Source: Lycocorax pyrrhopterus obiensis (taxonomy: Eukaryota > Chordata > Aves > Passeriformes > Paradisaeidae). Taken from it: a stretch of DNA of 64,000 bases. Under the pieces are notes generated by a model, which saw nothing but the letters and a program-made list of their open reading frames with translations, did no database searches and was not told the DNA's origin. The stretch is taken from contig JACSVZ010000002.1 of assembly GCA_014706295.1 (NCBI GenBank), positions 108,372,547 to 108,436,546 on the forward strand. Reading direction: 5' to 3'. Numbering within the stretch: position 1 is the first letter of the stretch; the number at the start of each line of letters is the position of its first letter. A program made the position numbers and the translations under genes. Of the stretch, positions 32,401-46,932 are shown one piece after another.

Positions 32401-33741
32401 AGAAGCTTTGCAGAAAAAGAAATGCTTTGACCAGAGAAACCCTCTCATCCTTTGTGTGCAGCTCTTCTTTTTATCCTCAAGCGGTTTCTGGGTTTAAAGT
32501 AGTTCTTTCCTCTGTTCTATCAGAGATGAGAAGAACAAGATCATGATTCCCTTTGTGAACTCTCTGAACTGTCTGCTCAGTATCAAGATGAAGAGCCCAT
32601 CTGCACAATAGAAGCAGGCTTTTCAACCTCTAGTTAGAGACAAGTTCCCAGCATGGAAGCAGCCAAAATCTTGCTCTTGGGGAGCTTTTTAAGATAGTCT
32701 TTGTCAGTTGATTCACAGATCCAGCCTTCAGCTGTGAGAAAACACAGTGCAGTGCAGTCCAGAGTGGATCTGTGCAGTCAGTAACTGCAAGGCACTTTTG
32801 CTGTGATTAGATCTTCCAGTAATCACATAACCAGTCCCCGAGCCCTGCCCCAGCAGACCATGAAGGATTAATTTGAATTCTTCATTTTAAAAGCTAGGAT
32901 AGAAGGCATTCAAGTATCTCTAATGGCCCACATGTACCATAAACTGAGCTGAACTCAGTGTGTATGGCAGCAATCATTCAGTGCAAAGAGGCCAAAGAAC
33001 AGTTTAGGATAGGTACCTGGAGACTCACATATTTGATTTTAAAAGCATATTAACAGCATCCCAGGTATTTGTTCAATATGAGGGGTCTAACAAAAGCTGG
33101 CTAATTTATAAAGACCAAATTAAAAACCAAAAAGTTGTAACACAGTCAAAATTGTGTCCATTTCTGTTAAGCTGATAATCGCATTTTCTCAGTGTATCAC
33201 TTTTACTAGCCTTCTATTTAAAGACCTCACACCTAGTTTTCCTGAGTTGAAAAAGTCAGCTCTGTTATTAAAAAAAAAAAAAAGATAAAAGAAAAATTGC
33301 ATTATTTGATGCGTCATACCAGCAGTTTTGGTTTAGTTTTGTTTTTATTTCTGCAGAAATATTGTTTTTCAAGTAGGAGGTGCCATTGATAAACATCTCA
33401 CTGAGTCCCAGCTATAATTTTTTTTTTAAAAAACCTTTATGATATTGTCTGAAATCCACTTCAAGATATTTGAATCCAGGCATGTATAGCGATGTATAAA
33501 ATAACATTTTACAAATTTTAGAATTTTACTGAGACATCTAGACAATTCAATTATTTTGACAATGGAAAACCTGGATCTGAGGAGAAAAATACTGATCTCT
33601 AGATGATTTTTTGTATTCTCACGCACTAAACTAGAACAACCTTCTCTGCTCAGTGCAACAGGAGCCTCTGTGTTACTGGTAAGTAAAAATTAGATTTCTG
33701 GTTAACTTATCAAAGCGTATCATTGGTGGAAACTCAAAGTA

Positions 33742-33764
33742 ACACACACATATATATATATATA
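33742..33764. repeat. CA/TA microsatellite
   Basis: ACACACACA followed by seven TA units. Confidence 0.9.
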
Positions 33765-36700
33765 AATTATCATCTCTCTGTTCATAATCTACAAAGGACA
33801 ACTCTTACACAGCACATGTAATATCTAAATGCTTCATCATAAAAAAAAATTGCCTCATCCAAATTCATTGAAACACTTTGATTCTTGTTCCTTCAGTTTC
33901 TTTTGCTGCACAAAGTAGAATGATTTTCTATTCTCATTTGCTGATGATCTCTTTTTCAGAGGTCAGGAGTGCTGCATCTTTTTGCTATCTTAGCAGCCTT
34001 AAATTGTGATGCTTTCAGAACTACTTCTGTTAATTTTTCAAACATGCTGAAAAACTCCACAAGTTTCACTATCAGCACCTAGCTAGTAAAAAATCTCATT
34101 TATAGAGCATTAGCCAGGTAACTGACAAAAGACATTGACATGCATCTTACAACTCCTCAGTGCCAAACAGCAGATTGAAGCAGTCTATTAAAACAGTTGG
34201 TTTGTGCCACCAAAAGAAGTGTTAAAACCCCCTGATCATCTGAGGCACACAAGTGTAGCAGAATGCCTCAAATTACCCCTCAGGAGAGTGAAAGAAAGTT
34301 TGGAGAATGGGTAAAACCTTGGGAGAAAAGCACTGAATGCAGTATTACACACTGTAATACTTCATTAGATTAATAGACCTTCTGGTGGTTATTAGTTAAT
34401 TCCACAAAGAGATGTTTTAAGATACAAAAAAGCATAAATTAATATGAAATAATACACAATAATCATAAAATAGTAGATGACTCCTGCTTCTTGTGGCTAG
34501 CATCTTCTCCTAGCAACTCTCAGTTTGCATAAGCAGCTTCAGTCTCAAGGACATCTCTGTCTTTTCTTACTTTCTAAGTGAACTGTTTGAGCTGCTGCTT
34601 GTGAACAGTGGGAAACATTGCTAGAGGTCATGGAGTTTCTCCCCTGAGGAAGTCAAGTGCTTCTGTTTCCTTGCACAGTTTTCTCTGAAGGAGAGTCCTC
34701 TACCCAGGCAGGCTCTTTCCTCAATGTATGAAGTGACAACCTACACCAGACTCAGCTCCAGAGGGCAGAAGTCTGCAGGAACTCAGAAAACTTTCTCCTT
34801 CATAGAGAAGTATTTAGGCTTCCAACACTGTTCACTACAGGAAATTCTTTCAGATTTTCAGAGCACAGAGCAGACATGAACTTCTCTGCTTATCCCTATT
34901 ACAAGTAAAATGCGTCACAGTGACCAGACCCTCTATTTATAGCAATAAAGTTCAACAACATGCAAAGACTGGGGAGCAGGAACAGAATGAAGGCTTTGTT
35001 CATCTGTTGCAGCAAGAGTGGATTTTGACATTTTTCTTTGAAGAAATCCATGAACCAAATTTCAAATGAAGATGGTAAGTATATAAATAGTGCTTTTCTG
35101 AGTCAAAACTAAGTAGCACATTCTTTTCAGTAAAGTAATTGTAGGATTATGAATGTCTCCAAAACTATAGATTTAAAGACAGGCTTCTGTTTGTTATTCA
35201 TTATGTTAATCCTCCAGTTTTCTTTATTGAAGTTCATATTCTGAATCTTATTCCTTTTCGTATATTTGGGAGTTCACTGTAGGAGGAAAAAGTCAATCCA
35301 TTAAAGTCATTTGCATATCAGAATTGTTGACTGAGCAGAGGACTCCAATACTGAATTTTAAACTAGAGGAAAATAAAATATACCAGCAGGTACTGAGCTA
35401 AATCCAAGTTTAGATTTGGCCACCACTGAGAAATATTTATAATAAACAAATGTAGGATTATTTGCCTGCAAGAAATTTTATTTCCTACTACTTGGATTAT
35501 GGCAAGTGTTCTTGAGCAAGAGATTATTTTCATTTCCGAGCCTTGTATTTGGTTTTGTTTAGGATTATGACAGAGTTTATTATTTAATTCTGTGTCTCAT
35601 CATCAGTTAAAAGTAAACTGTGTAGAAGCTCTAGGTACAAGAAAAGATGTAGCATCCACGTTTCCCTTTTTTTTCAACCACAGGATCACTGCTTGTGTAG
35701 ACACTCTCGAGGGGGATCCTTCTAGGGTTCCCTTGTTTTAAATTAACTTGTGGTTGTGCATCACATTAGTTTAATTAATTTAAGTGCCAGTAAGTCAAAA
35801 AAGCTGTAACGGGTAATTATGCAATTACACATAATTACTTCACTGAGATGAGTTATAATGTGAGCATTCTTGCTAAGCTTGAAAGTCAGGAGGAAAACAG
35901 TGTGTACAAGCATTGTTCTCCTAATAGCCAGCCATAAGTTGTCTCCACATTGGTTCTTGATTCATGAAGGAATTGCAGCCCTACAAGGAGACAGAGACAA
36001 GAATATGAGTATTTGTTTCATGATCCCATGTCCTGAAAAGCTCAGTGGAATTTTTAAAGAGTTATGGTAGTAATTTCTGTCTGTTAGAGTAGGCATTCGG
36101 CTCTGGAGAACCAAGAACTGCACTTCTTGGATAAGAGATATGTACAAGGATCTTTTCCCCGTTCATTTTTTCCTACTGTGACATGAAAGTGGAAAAAAAA
36201 AGAAATTATTTCTCTGGCACATTTCCTAGAAGATGGTCATTCTTGAGCTATATGGAGTCAAAATGAAAAGAACAAAAATAATCTCCATTTTGGTGCCTAA
36301 TTTGTTGAAAGAATGGAAAGTGTAAAAAGTTTATACCACCGTCTGTCAATGGAAATTCAATTAAGACTATCAGTTATTCAGTAAAATACTGCTGAATTCA
36401 AGTGTTTTTCATGTGTATAAGTGTTTTGGGACTGGCATAATTGTTCTACTCATCCCAGAAACCACTGGGAGTAATGAGAAACAGTGAAAATCTCCGCAGG
36501 TTAAGAAAATGCATTGCATAAAACTCTGCCATGGAATTGCTGTACGAAAGAGTCTTGAAAATTTTTAGTGATTTTGTCATTTTAATAAGAAACTTAAGAG
36601 TTGTCCTTCCTAAGTAAGTCCAGCAACTCATTTAGGAAAACCAAAACCTCTCCCTGCATAGGAGACACAGAACCTGTTTTTGCAACCAAGTTCATTCTTT

Positions 36701-36960
36701 GAAATATGGGTTTATCACAGAAACTCATTTTATTGGGTAACGGGTTTAAAACAGACCAAAGGAAATAATTTTTGCCTATAGGATTCCCTACTACAACATG
36801 CTGCTTCTGCTGATGCAGTGTTCCAGAGGGACCGGACAAATTCATGGAAGAAGAGTCCATTAAGAGCTGTGAAAGTCTGATATAAATCTGTGTTATAATC
36901 CTCTGTCTTAGGAAGTGCCTAAGAGATGGAGAAACAGAAACAGACTGGAAAAGCAGAAAT

Positions 36961-37068
36961 GTGTGCGTGTGTATATATATATATATATATACACACACAC
37001 GTGTATGTATATATATGTCTATATATACAGATAGATATAGATACAGATACAGATATAGATATAGATAC
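36961..37068. repeat. Compound microsatellite with perfect palindrome
   Basis: GT, TA and CA runs followed by TATATATG and a degenerate GATA/GATACA tract. The part 36,967-36,996 is a 30-nt perfect palindrome (GTGTG, ten TA units, CACAC). Confidence 0.9.
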
Positions 37069-37892
37069 GCCTTGCCATGGTTTTTTTTCCAAAGTGTCTT
37101 CTCCTGAACACTGTCAATAACATGGTATTTGGGTCAGGAGTTGCATCTGAGTTGCACTGAAGAACTTATCCTTTGGCAAGGGAGTAGAGTGTCTCCCTGC
37201 AGTCCCGGTGCTTTTTGCATCAATTAATTTCTCTAGTTTTTCTCTAGCTAATTCTCAGATCACAGTGCAGCCTGAAAAGGGGAGGCAGGGAGTGGGGATG
37301 CACCAGCAGACAAGACTTGGGGTGATGGCTGAAGTGAAGTTAGAAGTGTCTTCCTGCCCTGATTTGATGTCAATGTGCATCTCGAGTGTGAAGAGGGAAT
37401 TGAGGTGTCCATAATATAAACACAGGAATGACAGTCTTCTTCCTGTGTGTGGATACTCCCTCTGCTCCCAAGCCAGAGCAGGAGGCAAGGATGTGTACAT
37501 TGGAACACTGGAAGAGTGGGCTGAGCTCTGCAATAAACTGTGCTACAACACTAGTTTGAGGTTGAGGAACCAGAGCACTGGACATGCTTCTCTCAGCTCA
37601 GGTTACAGGTGGCAACCCAAGACAGACTATTTTGCGGTTCAGTGAATATTCTGTGGCATGACAGGACGGTCAAGAACAATTTTCCTCCCAAATTTGTTGT
37701 CCTGAGGATTAGGGTGGTATTTTGCATTCATACTGTAACAACAAGTTACAGTTATCATTACAAGAAGTTACCATTACAAAACAACCTCTAAATTAAATCC
37801 TGCCATGCTGGAAAATGTATTTTTACATGAGAATCAGTGTGTCAGAGGGAGACAGAGGAAGAGACGTGTAGGATGTGCCCCCTTCCCACTGA

Positions 37893-38262
37893 ACACTTGA
37901 GATTGGAAGGGACATCTGAGGTCCTAGAGCACAACCTCCTCTTTCAAAAAGGACCAATTTCTAAGTTAGGTTGCTCACACCTCATCCAGTCCAGCTTTGA
38001 ATGTTTCCAAGGGCAGAGATTCCAGGGGCCTTCTGCTCAACCTCTTTCAGTGCTGAGCCTCTTTCACAGTGAGTAATTTTCTTCCTTACATCCACTAGGA
38101 ACTACCCTTGTTCCTTGCTGCAGTATATGCTCATTGATCCTTGTCCTTTCATTGTACGCTCCAAGAAGAGCCTGTCTTCACTATAATCCCTCCCTAGATC
38201 AGTGACGGCTGCCCTCCTTAACCTTCTTTTTTCTAGGATGAACAACTCCATGGTGATAGCAC
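37893..38262 (-). mobile_element. CR1 LINE 3'-end fragment
   Basis: Reverse-complement CR1 tail: GATTGGAAGGGACATCTGAG and GGTCCTAGAGCACAACCTCC at the left, then CATCCAGTCCAGC and TTCCAAGGGCAGAGATTCCA and a diverged downstream part ending with TTTTTTCTAGGATGAACAAC. Decayed, no frame. Confidence 0.75.
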
Positions 38263-41200
38263 AGCACAGCTTGAGATTATAGACCTTGCCTTGGAGTCAG
38301 CAGCTTAGGCTCAACACCAGGGTGTCACAAGCACTGGCATTACAGCTTAGAGCTGGCTGACGCCCTCGTGGCGCAGTCTGCAGGCAGAGCAGGTTTACAC
38401 CAGCCTGCAGCCTCTCAGGTAGGCAAAGCTGTAAGGATGCTACTGAGTTTCTCCCGAGTATTTAATCTGGTGGCACTCACTAGAACAGAGCACAGTAATA
38501 ACCAGCTTTATCTGCTGAGCAGCATTAGCAGAGAGTTAGAGTCTAAGCTGCTGGAACTGAGCCCAGACACTCAACTCCAGTAACACAGCTTCAGTTTAAA
38601 AGGATCTACCATGAATCTTCATAATGCTGGAGAGAACAAAGAATCCATTTTTATTACAGATCTGTATTCCTGTAGCAGCTGGATCCCCCTATCTTAGGTG
38701 AAGACCAAGCAAGTACAGAACAAAAGGTTCATCCCCCGTCAAACCCCTTGCAAGTACTGTATATTCTAAAAGATATTGCTGTAACTGAGAACAAAAAATT
38801 AGATTTCAAATTCCTTGAAGAAAAAGGTCAACACGTTATAAAATATTGAAAAAAATGTGCCAAGAGTACCTTGACAACATTGCTAAACAAGTTATGATTA
38901 CCAAGGAGACTAGTTAGGTTTTGTTATTGCTCTACAAGAAAGGTTATCACTGCTGCAGGACAAAGCAGAAAGCATCTCTCCTGACTTGTAATTGTTTCTA
39001 ACACAACAATTAAGCAGAATATGTAATTCATCACCTTTTATTTCATGACACAGTAATTAGATTCCATCTAATTTTAAAACTCCGCTAGCAAATTGTGTCT
39101 CTTGATTCTTCTGTCATGTCTTTAATCATATCTCTACTAGGCAATTTTCTTGGTATTATCAGAGGTGTTAGGTATGATTCTGATCACACATCTTATTTCC
39201 AATTACTTAGCTCAGTGGAAATACTTTCCTACTGTGCTCTGGTATTCTTGATGGAGTTTCTGGCACTTGAGACTTGCTAGTTTTCTAAAACTTTTGTAGT
39301 ATTCAAGGTGGAATACCAGACTTGCCTTTTGTAGCTAACATTTTCCATGAAACTGTGGAAGAGAGCATGCACTGGTGTGGAAAAACACCCACTATTTTTT
39401 CTGATCTGAATTTCATGAAGTAAAATGAAGTAAGGCAGCACAGTTTCTTCACCTGCCCTCTTTCTGAATCACTATGTATATACTTGACGAATGTGCCAGG
39501 AAATTCGCTGCCTAAGACAGCACAGCATCTCTCAAAGGAAAATCTTACAAGATTTTCCACTAGTCAAGTATAGGCCACGAGGAGCTCTGTGTAACTACAG
39601 TAGCAACACTGGGGCATTCTGACAGGATTAACTTGACTTGCCTGAAGTGTGCTTTTGCACAGATTAACACTTTTGGTTGGCAGCAAAGCACTATTGGGTC
39701 GTTCCGTCACCTTTAGCTGAAACAAAGACTGCAGTTTTGTCTCTGAAAGTTTAAAGAGAGCATCTCAGCCTATCATCTCTGCCAGCTTCCACTTGATTGA
39801 TGGTGGGATAGACTCTGTTTCAGGATGAGTGACAGCGTAGAAAGTCATTACATGCATGGATGCTTTCTCTAGGAGTTTGGTTGGAGGCTTAGTCACAGTG
39901 TTTTAATTCTGGCAGGCATGATTATTAACACTAACACATCTTAAGAATTGGCTTCCTAGTATAATACAGTGACAAAACCATGAAGCAGTTGTGTCACACA
40001 TAGTGGTTGCACGCAGATCTAAAACACTTCATCCACTCTTCAACCGCAGAGCATCAAAATCAGATACTTCATGTGACGGTCTGGACCAAACTACACCTCC
40101 ATCCTGTGTACCTTCTCTCACTCATCTTTTCCCTTCTCCTCCCTGGTGTTCTGAATCAGTAAATTAATTTCACTTTAAAAATGCTGGAATTAAAATCTTC
40201 TGACTTGACATTTCAAATGTAAATGCATTGAGGCAATAGTGAACACAAGTCCAAGAGACAGAAAAGCATTTCCACCGTGCTTTCAGGTATCTGAACACTC
40301 ATATGCATTTTCTTTCTCAGAAATATATCTTTGCATACATGCAAAAAATCTTATCTTTCCCAGCCCTAGGGTTTCTATATTATTTTCCTATTTATTGTAC
40401 TAGTACTACAGTATTGCACCTGGGCTGGGCTCAGGGTTTTTCTGCTCAGATTTCTTTGAGAAAACATCACTTTGTAAAGTTGGCGTGCAGGTTTCCATCC
40501 TCTTTCCATCCTCAGAGGAACAGCGCGCGCAGTAGTCAGCTGGAGTTCACTGCTGACTGCTCACACCTCAAGCTTCAGGCAGATGAACCAGGCCTGCAGA
40601 CATGCAACTTTCTCATGTTCACTGCCCCAAAATAGCTGTCAGGAGTGCCACTCTTAAATGGTATTCTTCTCTTCCTGAAAATGTTGTCTGCAAAAGTAGC
40701 ATCATTTCAATGTAAAACTAGAAGGAAAGAAACACTTGGGAGATTAATACGACCACAGTTGCCTAAATATTCCCCAGGCAAAGTAGGCAGATTGGGCCAA
40801 ATTTTTAGTAATTACTAAGAAAGGCAGGCAGATCTTTGAGGCAAAAGGATATTATGCATTTCTTCTGCTGAGACAGAAAGAGTGTCCATCATAATGACTG
40901 ACTACTTTCCTCCTGCAACAGATTCCAGTGCACCTTCCCCGCATGTTTACCAGAATTTCCTCCAGGTAGGAGCAGTAACATCTCAGCGAAATCTGACAGC
41001 ATTCATTGCATCAGAACATGTACTGCAGGTTCTGCTACTAGTACTACAAGGAAAGTACCTTATTGCCCCACTTTTTGTGATGCATTGAATATCCAAAAAC
41101 TGGGATGTTGGATTCCTGTTTTGTGAAAGGACATCTCCACCCTGTTTCAGACACCAACAGCTCACTTACATGCCAGCAACCCCTCCTCTCCCTGCTCATT

Positions 41201-44200
41201 TCCTGCAGCCTAGAGAAGCCTCCAAGACCCTCAGAGAGATTGGTGTTAATAATAGTTGATGTCCCTGCCTCCAGAAGCAACTCTCAGACTTAAATCTTTA
41301 TGAATTTGTTCATCAGCTCAAAATGTGTTACTGTGTTTATAGGCTACAGGACACGGGGGAAATGAGTCCTAATTGCTCCATTTTGCAAATATGAACAGTT
41401 TCTTTCATATTACTATGGAATCATATTCCAGAGCCTCTGTGAAGCCTTGTACTTGATTAGAGACTAATGTCTCCCAAGCAATTCCCCAGCAGGTTCTGCC
41501 CTAAAAATTATTTTGAATATTTTTGAGTAATTTCAAGTTTTAAAGAGAATAAAAAAAAGACCTTGTTTGTCTTCAGTGTAAATGACAGACAACACTGACA
41601 AGTGGTGAAGACAGAGCAGTGTTTTGCTATAACTCTGAGAACTCAGTGCCCCTCTGTATGATACACAGCATGATAAATGCTACAGCAGTAAAATCAGAGT
41701 ATGCCCCTTGCTCCCAGGCACATGCTGGCATTAAGGAAAGGGGTCTGTTATTTCAAATCAGGAATATATTTATTCTGGGCCAAAAACTAGCAGCCCAATC
41801 ATCAAAGAATCATGGGAAAGACAGTCTGGGAAGTTGCTACCTTAAATCTAATAAGAAAAGGGAAGAAAGTGTGTGAGGAAATGGTAAAGACTGAAATCAT
41901 TGTGTGCCTCTGGTCATGCACAGTTTAGTCACATAATGGAATAACCACACGTCAAAACTGGAAAGTGCCATTCATTAAAGCAAAAGTGAGTTTGTGCAAG
42001 CTTGACAAATACTCCACATGTATTGCTCAAGGTTTTATTTTATACCTGAGCTAACATGCAGAGTTTGTTATGCAGAATAAATCTTGAGGAGTGGTTTAAT
42101 GGAGTTTTTTTTAATCTCTTAGGGAATCTGATGGAAAAAAAAAGACAAAGGTAAAAACAGGAGGAAAATAACCTCTCACACAAAACACCACCATCCTTTT
42201 TAATCTATTATCTAAACCAGAAAAAATGGAGTCTGGAAAATTTTACTGTGCCAAACTGACCTTGCTCTGACCCCTTAGCCTCATAAAAAATCTGAGATTA
42301 AAGGGAGGGGAAAGAGAGTCAGTTGTACTTTTCTTGTGTTTTTCAGCTTTCTACAGTTGAATAAAATCCTTTCTAGCCAAGGTTCCAGTTCTTGCTGGAA
42401 TCTTCCAGCTCACTTGCAAGCAGTCTGATTAGTTAGGAAAGATTCAGGAAACGAGGTGCTTTTTTTCCTCAAATGTGTTTCTCCTAAGTCACTCAGCCTC
42501 ACTGTAGGAGAGTTTCAGGACAGCTTAGTAAAATTTCTTTTCTCATAAAATAAACAGGCTTAATTTAACCTTAATTTAACACCTTCTCTCTTCAGCACTC
42601 AGATGTTTTGACTTTGTTGAACTGTGGGCAGTACATATAAAAGAAAGTCTGCCTTGCCCCACAGAATTTATTCTCTCCTATGTCCTTACACCAGGCACTG
42701 TGGTACTATGGTAGATCATGCTGTTCTTCTCACATTAAAAGTTCTGGTGTAGAAGCAGGACCCAGCCACCCATATTTTAAAAATTCTCTAAAATTCACAT
42801 GGGACATGCTAAAGGAAAAAATGCACCTATATTTAGTTTGATAACTCTCTTGCCCATGAAAGTCTCACTTTTACACCCGACTTTTGGAACTTTTAGAAGT
42901 ATCTGTGTACTGTGTCTGCTTGCTATGTTTCCAGCAGAGTCTGACTCCTACAATTTCTCACTCCTGGAAAAGTGCTTTAAAATGGGGCTTTAAGATGAAC
43001 TGATTATTCACTTCAGCTTGTACATCAGAAGTCTCAGATAAAGGCATCGTGCAACAAACCAAATGGAGAAGATTTTCTATGTTTCTTGGCAGTTACCACT
43101 GTTTTGAAAAATTCCAATTAGATATTCTACAGTTGTATATTTCTTAAATCAAAGTACCTTATGGAATACTGTCAACTTTGATTAACTTCAAGGTTAAACG
43201 TCAGGCAGGTTACCAGCAAAAAAGTGCATTCCAGATATCTTCCGTACTTCACCTTCTTTGCTGCCAATGTACTTGGCAGGGTAATGAACTGCAGAGGCTG
43301 GAAGCTTTCTGATCTTTTATTTCCAGGTAAACCAACCAGTGAACTGCCTTGGAGCTGAAGCCATCACGATTTTCTAGTCCCCAGCTCCAGGAAAAATGAG
43401 CAATTTTATTTCACTGAGAATTACAGTTTTTGGGAATGCACTCTGGAAAGCCGACATGAAGCTGTAGCAGAAGAGTGAGAGGAGTCCTCCCCCTGAGGAG
43501 GAAGGAGTGGCAGAGGCAGTGTGTGATGGACTGACTGCAGCCCCTGTTCCCTGTCCCCCGTGCCCCTGGAGGAGAGGTAGAAAAATCAAGAGTAAAGTTA
43601 AGCCTGGGAAGGAGGGAAGGATGGTGGGAAGGTGTTTTAAGATTCTGTTTTATTTCTCATTATCGTATTCTGATTTGATTGATAATAAATTAAGTCAGTT
43701 TCCCCAAGATGAGTCCATGTCCTGTGGCAGTAACTGCTGAGTTATCTCTCCCTGTCCTTATCTCCACCCATGAGCCTTTCATTATATTTTCTCTCCCCTA
43801 TCCAGCTGAGGAAGGGAGTGATAGAATGGCTTTGGTGGGCACCTGGCATCCAACCAGGGCTAACTTGCCACATCCTCTTACGTTTCAGTGTTAAGTATCA
43901 AGCTATGAGCTGTTTCAAACCACCCAACAGAAAGCTAAAGAGGTAGAAAGGCTGTTTCCATGACGTCAAAAATATATTTTAAAGTAAAGTGATTGGATTT
44001 TAAAAAAACCACAACAGAAAACCCATAAGAAATAGCTCTTCATTTGAAGAGCAGTCCATTAAAACCATGCTATAAGGGGTCATTGACCACAAGGAAAAAA
44101 CATAACTAGCCAAAAGCAATTAGGTCAAAACTCAGCTCAGACTGATTGTTATGCAAATATCCTGGACTGGAGATTATATTGGTGGCCACTGACCCTTTGG

Positions 44201-46519
44201 TACATTGTGTTTTAGAGGATATGAACGAATCTGTGTTTCTTTCAGGGGCAGGATGGGGGGGAAGTACAAGTTTTACCATAGAAATTAATCAGTGGCCTCT
44301 AGATTCAACTGTGATATTTTAAAACTGTAATGTACATATTTCATAAAGATAATGAGGCAATTTGACTGGGGAAGAACATCTTCTGCAGATGGCATGATAC
44401 CAATTTACTTTTTGTTCAGAGTTCAGTGTAATCACAAACTCAGCGCAGGGCCAATAGCTTTTCCAACACTTTGTCACCTGTAATGCTTAAACAGCCTGGA
44501 TATACTCAAGAGGTCAAAATATTCTGACAGGTCTTTCCATATCTGAAATACCTTCCCAGATTGACTGAAAATTCACCATTTCTCTTTGAAAGCTGTATTC
44601 TTTCATACAAGGGTGGTAAGTTTTGGTGGCTATCTTTTTATATGCGTTGCCTGCTTTTAAGAATGCCTCTTTTGAGAATATCCTGGGAGACAGTGCCAAA
44701 AACTCTACTAACTTAGGTCATGGTTCATCAGTCACATTTTTCTAATTCACCAGGCCAGACAATTTGTCAGGAAATTAGACTATCTTATTATGCTCTGTTC
44801 TTAATAAACCCATTTTATCATCTTGCAAATCAAAATTAATAACCTGAGTAGAATCTTTGCAGTTACCAAAGTTCAGGAAAAAAAAAAGAAAACATAAAGT
44901 TATGGACCTTCTGCCTTTTAAAAATGCATAATGTTGATTCTTTCCCAGTCTTCCAAGACCTTCCCTGTCCTCCATTAAATCTCCAGATAAGTGCTAGTGT
45001 TTCACAAACTACAGTGGCTGCTTCTTTAAATTCCCTTATAAAATGCCTTTCAATATCGCTTTGCCAAGGAATTGTAGCACATCTCCATTAGCTAAATATA
45101 CTTGAGTCTGCTCTTTAGCCTCTTGTGAATTTCTCTCCCTTCTGTAACCACTAAATTAAAATTATCCTATTGTCTTAAATTTTTGTGAAGATTGAATCAA
45201 AGAAAAAAATTGAATCCTTTAACAATCTTTGCTTCCCCTCTTACCTGTTCTTTTCTTTTTAATAAGGCCCAGGGCACACTGCAGCAGAGGGAGCCCACCA
45301 GATTTCTCAAAGAGTGATGTATGCAAAAAAAGGGCTTTTCAGAGCAGCTGGGTTTCAGCTGTCCCACTTAGAATAAGTGGCCCACCTGGTGTAAATACAC
45401 ACCCATACCACAGAAATAACTGGAGAATTTTATTTTCATCCCTGTATCAGGCAAGCCATACTGTGTATGGAATTATCATAGTTCCTCTCTGGCATCAGGC
45501 TCACAGGTTGTGTTCGCTGAACACAGAAGAAAATATCTCCGGAGTTCATTTCTGCAACATTCCTTTGTAAAACTGCAAAAGATATCACAGGAAAAATTTT
45601 CTAACTTCTGAAAAACCTTAAAATTTTAAAAATTAAGTTTTCTTCTTTTGACAATGATATGTACACAGCTTTTAATGAAATTGTCTTTTAATAAAACACT
45701 TAAGGATTTGATTACTGATTTCTTTTTCCTTTTCCACACTGTTAATCTTCTCACAGGGGAAGGGAAATGGTCATGCAACAAACAGAAGGGTTGAAGCTAG
45801 CTTTTGCAGCAGATCATGAGGGCAGAGGGGTTTTGTTCTCGGCTAGGGCAGAGCCTGCTGTCCTTGCCAAGACAAAATTCCTGTTGATCTCCTTGCAGAT
45901 CTCATGTATTCCTTCTTTTTACACAACAGCCCACCTAATAGAATTAAGGTTTTAAATCCTCTACCCATACTGAAAAAAAAGGACATTGTCTTCACATCTC
46001 TAACAAACCCTGAATAGTGAGTTGTATTTCCAAAAGGATTCTCTGGAGAAAAGCATGTTTTTCTTCCTTTTAAAACTAGGTAAATTGTGAGTCCATAATG
46101 AAAACGGTTTTCCTTTTTTCAGTCTTGTTGAAGTTTTTAGTGCCGGTGCAGTTTAGATCACTCAGCAGCTCTGCATTTTGCATCACCTTTCTAGACAGCT
46201 GTCACCACCCTCATACATCATAGCCTACACATCTTTTTAAAATGAGATGGTAATTTTGTTCACTATGGAAACATTTAAAAGATGCACAATGTTACAACAA
46301 AAGGAAACAGCAGTTTCATAACATACGCCATAAGGAGTCTATCCTGTGTCAGGCAGTACAGTGTGTACAGTAAGAACTTCTTTCCTTTATTTCAGTTCTG
46401 GTTTTAACTTTTTCAGCGGAATGCAATGAATACTGACACCAGAAAGCTGGCACCAGTGAATGCATTTGGACCAATCTGCCAGTGCAAAGTGTGTTGCAAG
46501 AGCAAGACCATGGAGACAA
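38263..46519. other. Non-coding stretch
   Basis: No supported gene. One LTR-like repeat (43,490-43,890) is listed separately. Otherwise only short frames without domains. Confidence 0.5.
43490..43890 (+). mobile_element. Probable old LTR-like interspersed repeat
   Basis: GC-rich patch in an AT-rich setting. It includes CCCCTGGAGGAGAGG-type sequence, AATAAATTAAGTCAG (a possible polyadenylation signal at about 43,684) and a tail GGTGGGCACCTGGCATCCAA that I associate with a common bird interspersed repeat. Ends and target duplication are not visible. The family name cannot be given. Confidence 0.4.
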
Positions 46520-46932
46520 TCATGGAATCAGTTATGTTAGAAAAGAACTTTAAGATCACTGAGTCCAATTGTTAACTCAGCACTGCCAAGTCCACCACTA
46601 AACCATGTCCCCAAGTGCCACAGCTGCATGTCTTTTAAATGCCTCCAGGGATGGTGACTCCACCACTCCTTTGGGCAGCCTGTTCCAGTGCTTGATCACC
46701 AGTGCAACTTGAGGCCATTTTCTCTCAACCTGTAACTTGTTATCTGGGAGAACAGATCGACCCCCACCTGGCTACAGCCTCCTTTCAGGTAGTTATAAAG
46801 AGTGATAAGGTCTCCCCTAAGCTTCCTTTTCCCCAGGATAAACAATCCCAGCTCCCTCAGTTGCTCCTCATAAGACTTCTGCTCCAGACCCTTCACCAGC
46901 TTTGCTGACCTTCTCCGGACACGGTCTAAGTA
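46520..46932 (-). mobile_element. CR1 LINE 3'-end fragment
   Basis: Typical reverse-complement CR1 blocks: CCAGGGATGGTGACTCCACC, GGGCAGCCTGTTCCAGTGCT, AGAGTGATAAGGTCTCCCCT, CCCAGGATAAACAATCCCAG, CTCCTCATAAGACTTCTGCT and CCTTCTCCGGACACGGTCTA. It is one of the better preserved CR1 pieces here but has no intact frame. Confidence 0.9.

Larger units (their letters stand above)
23460..37892. other. Long non-coding stretch
   Basis: No gene is supported. Frames are short, AT-rich and mutually overlapping. It contains CA/TA microsatellites at 33,742-33,764 and 36,961-37,068 and short A runs (for example near 33,270). A somewhat GC-richer patch at about 28,930-29,180 has no gene structure I can defend. 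Confidence 0.55.

Noticed and set aside
36594..37120. Open frames with YIYIYIHTH-type peptides
   Set aside because: Translations of the TA/CA microsatellite.
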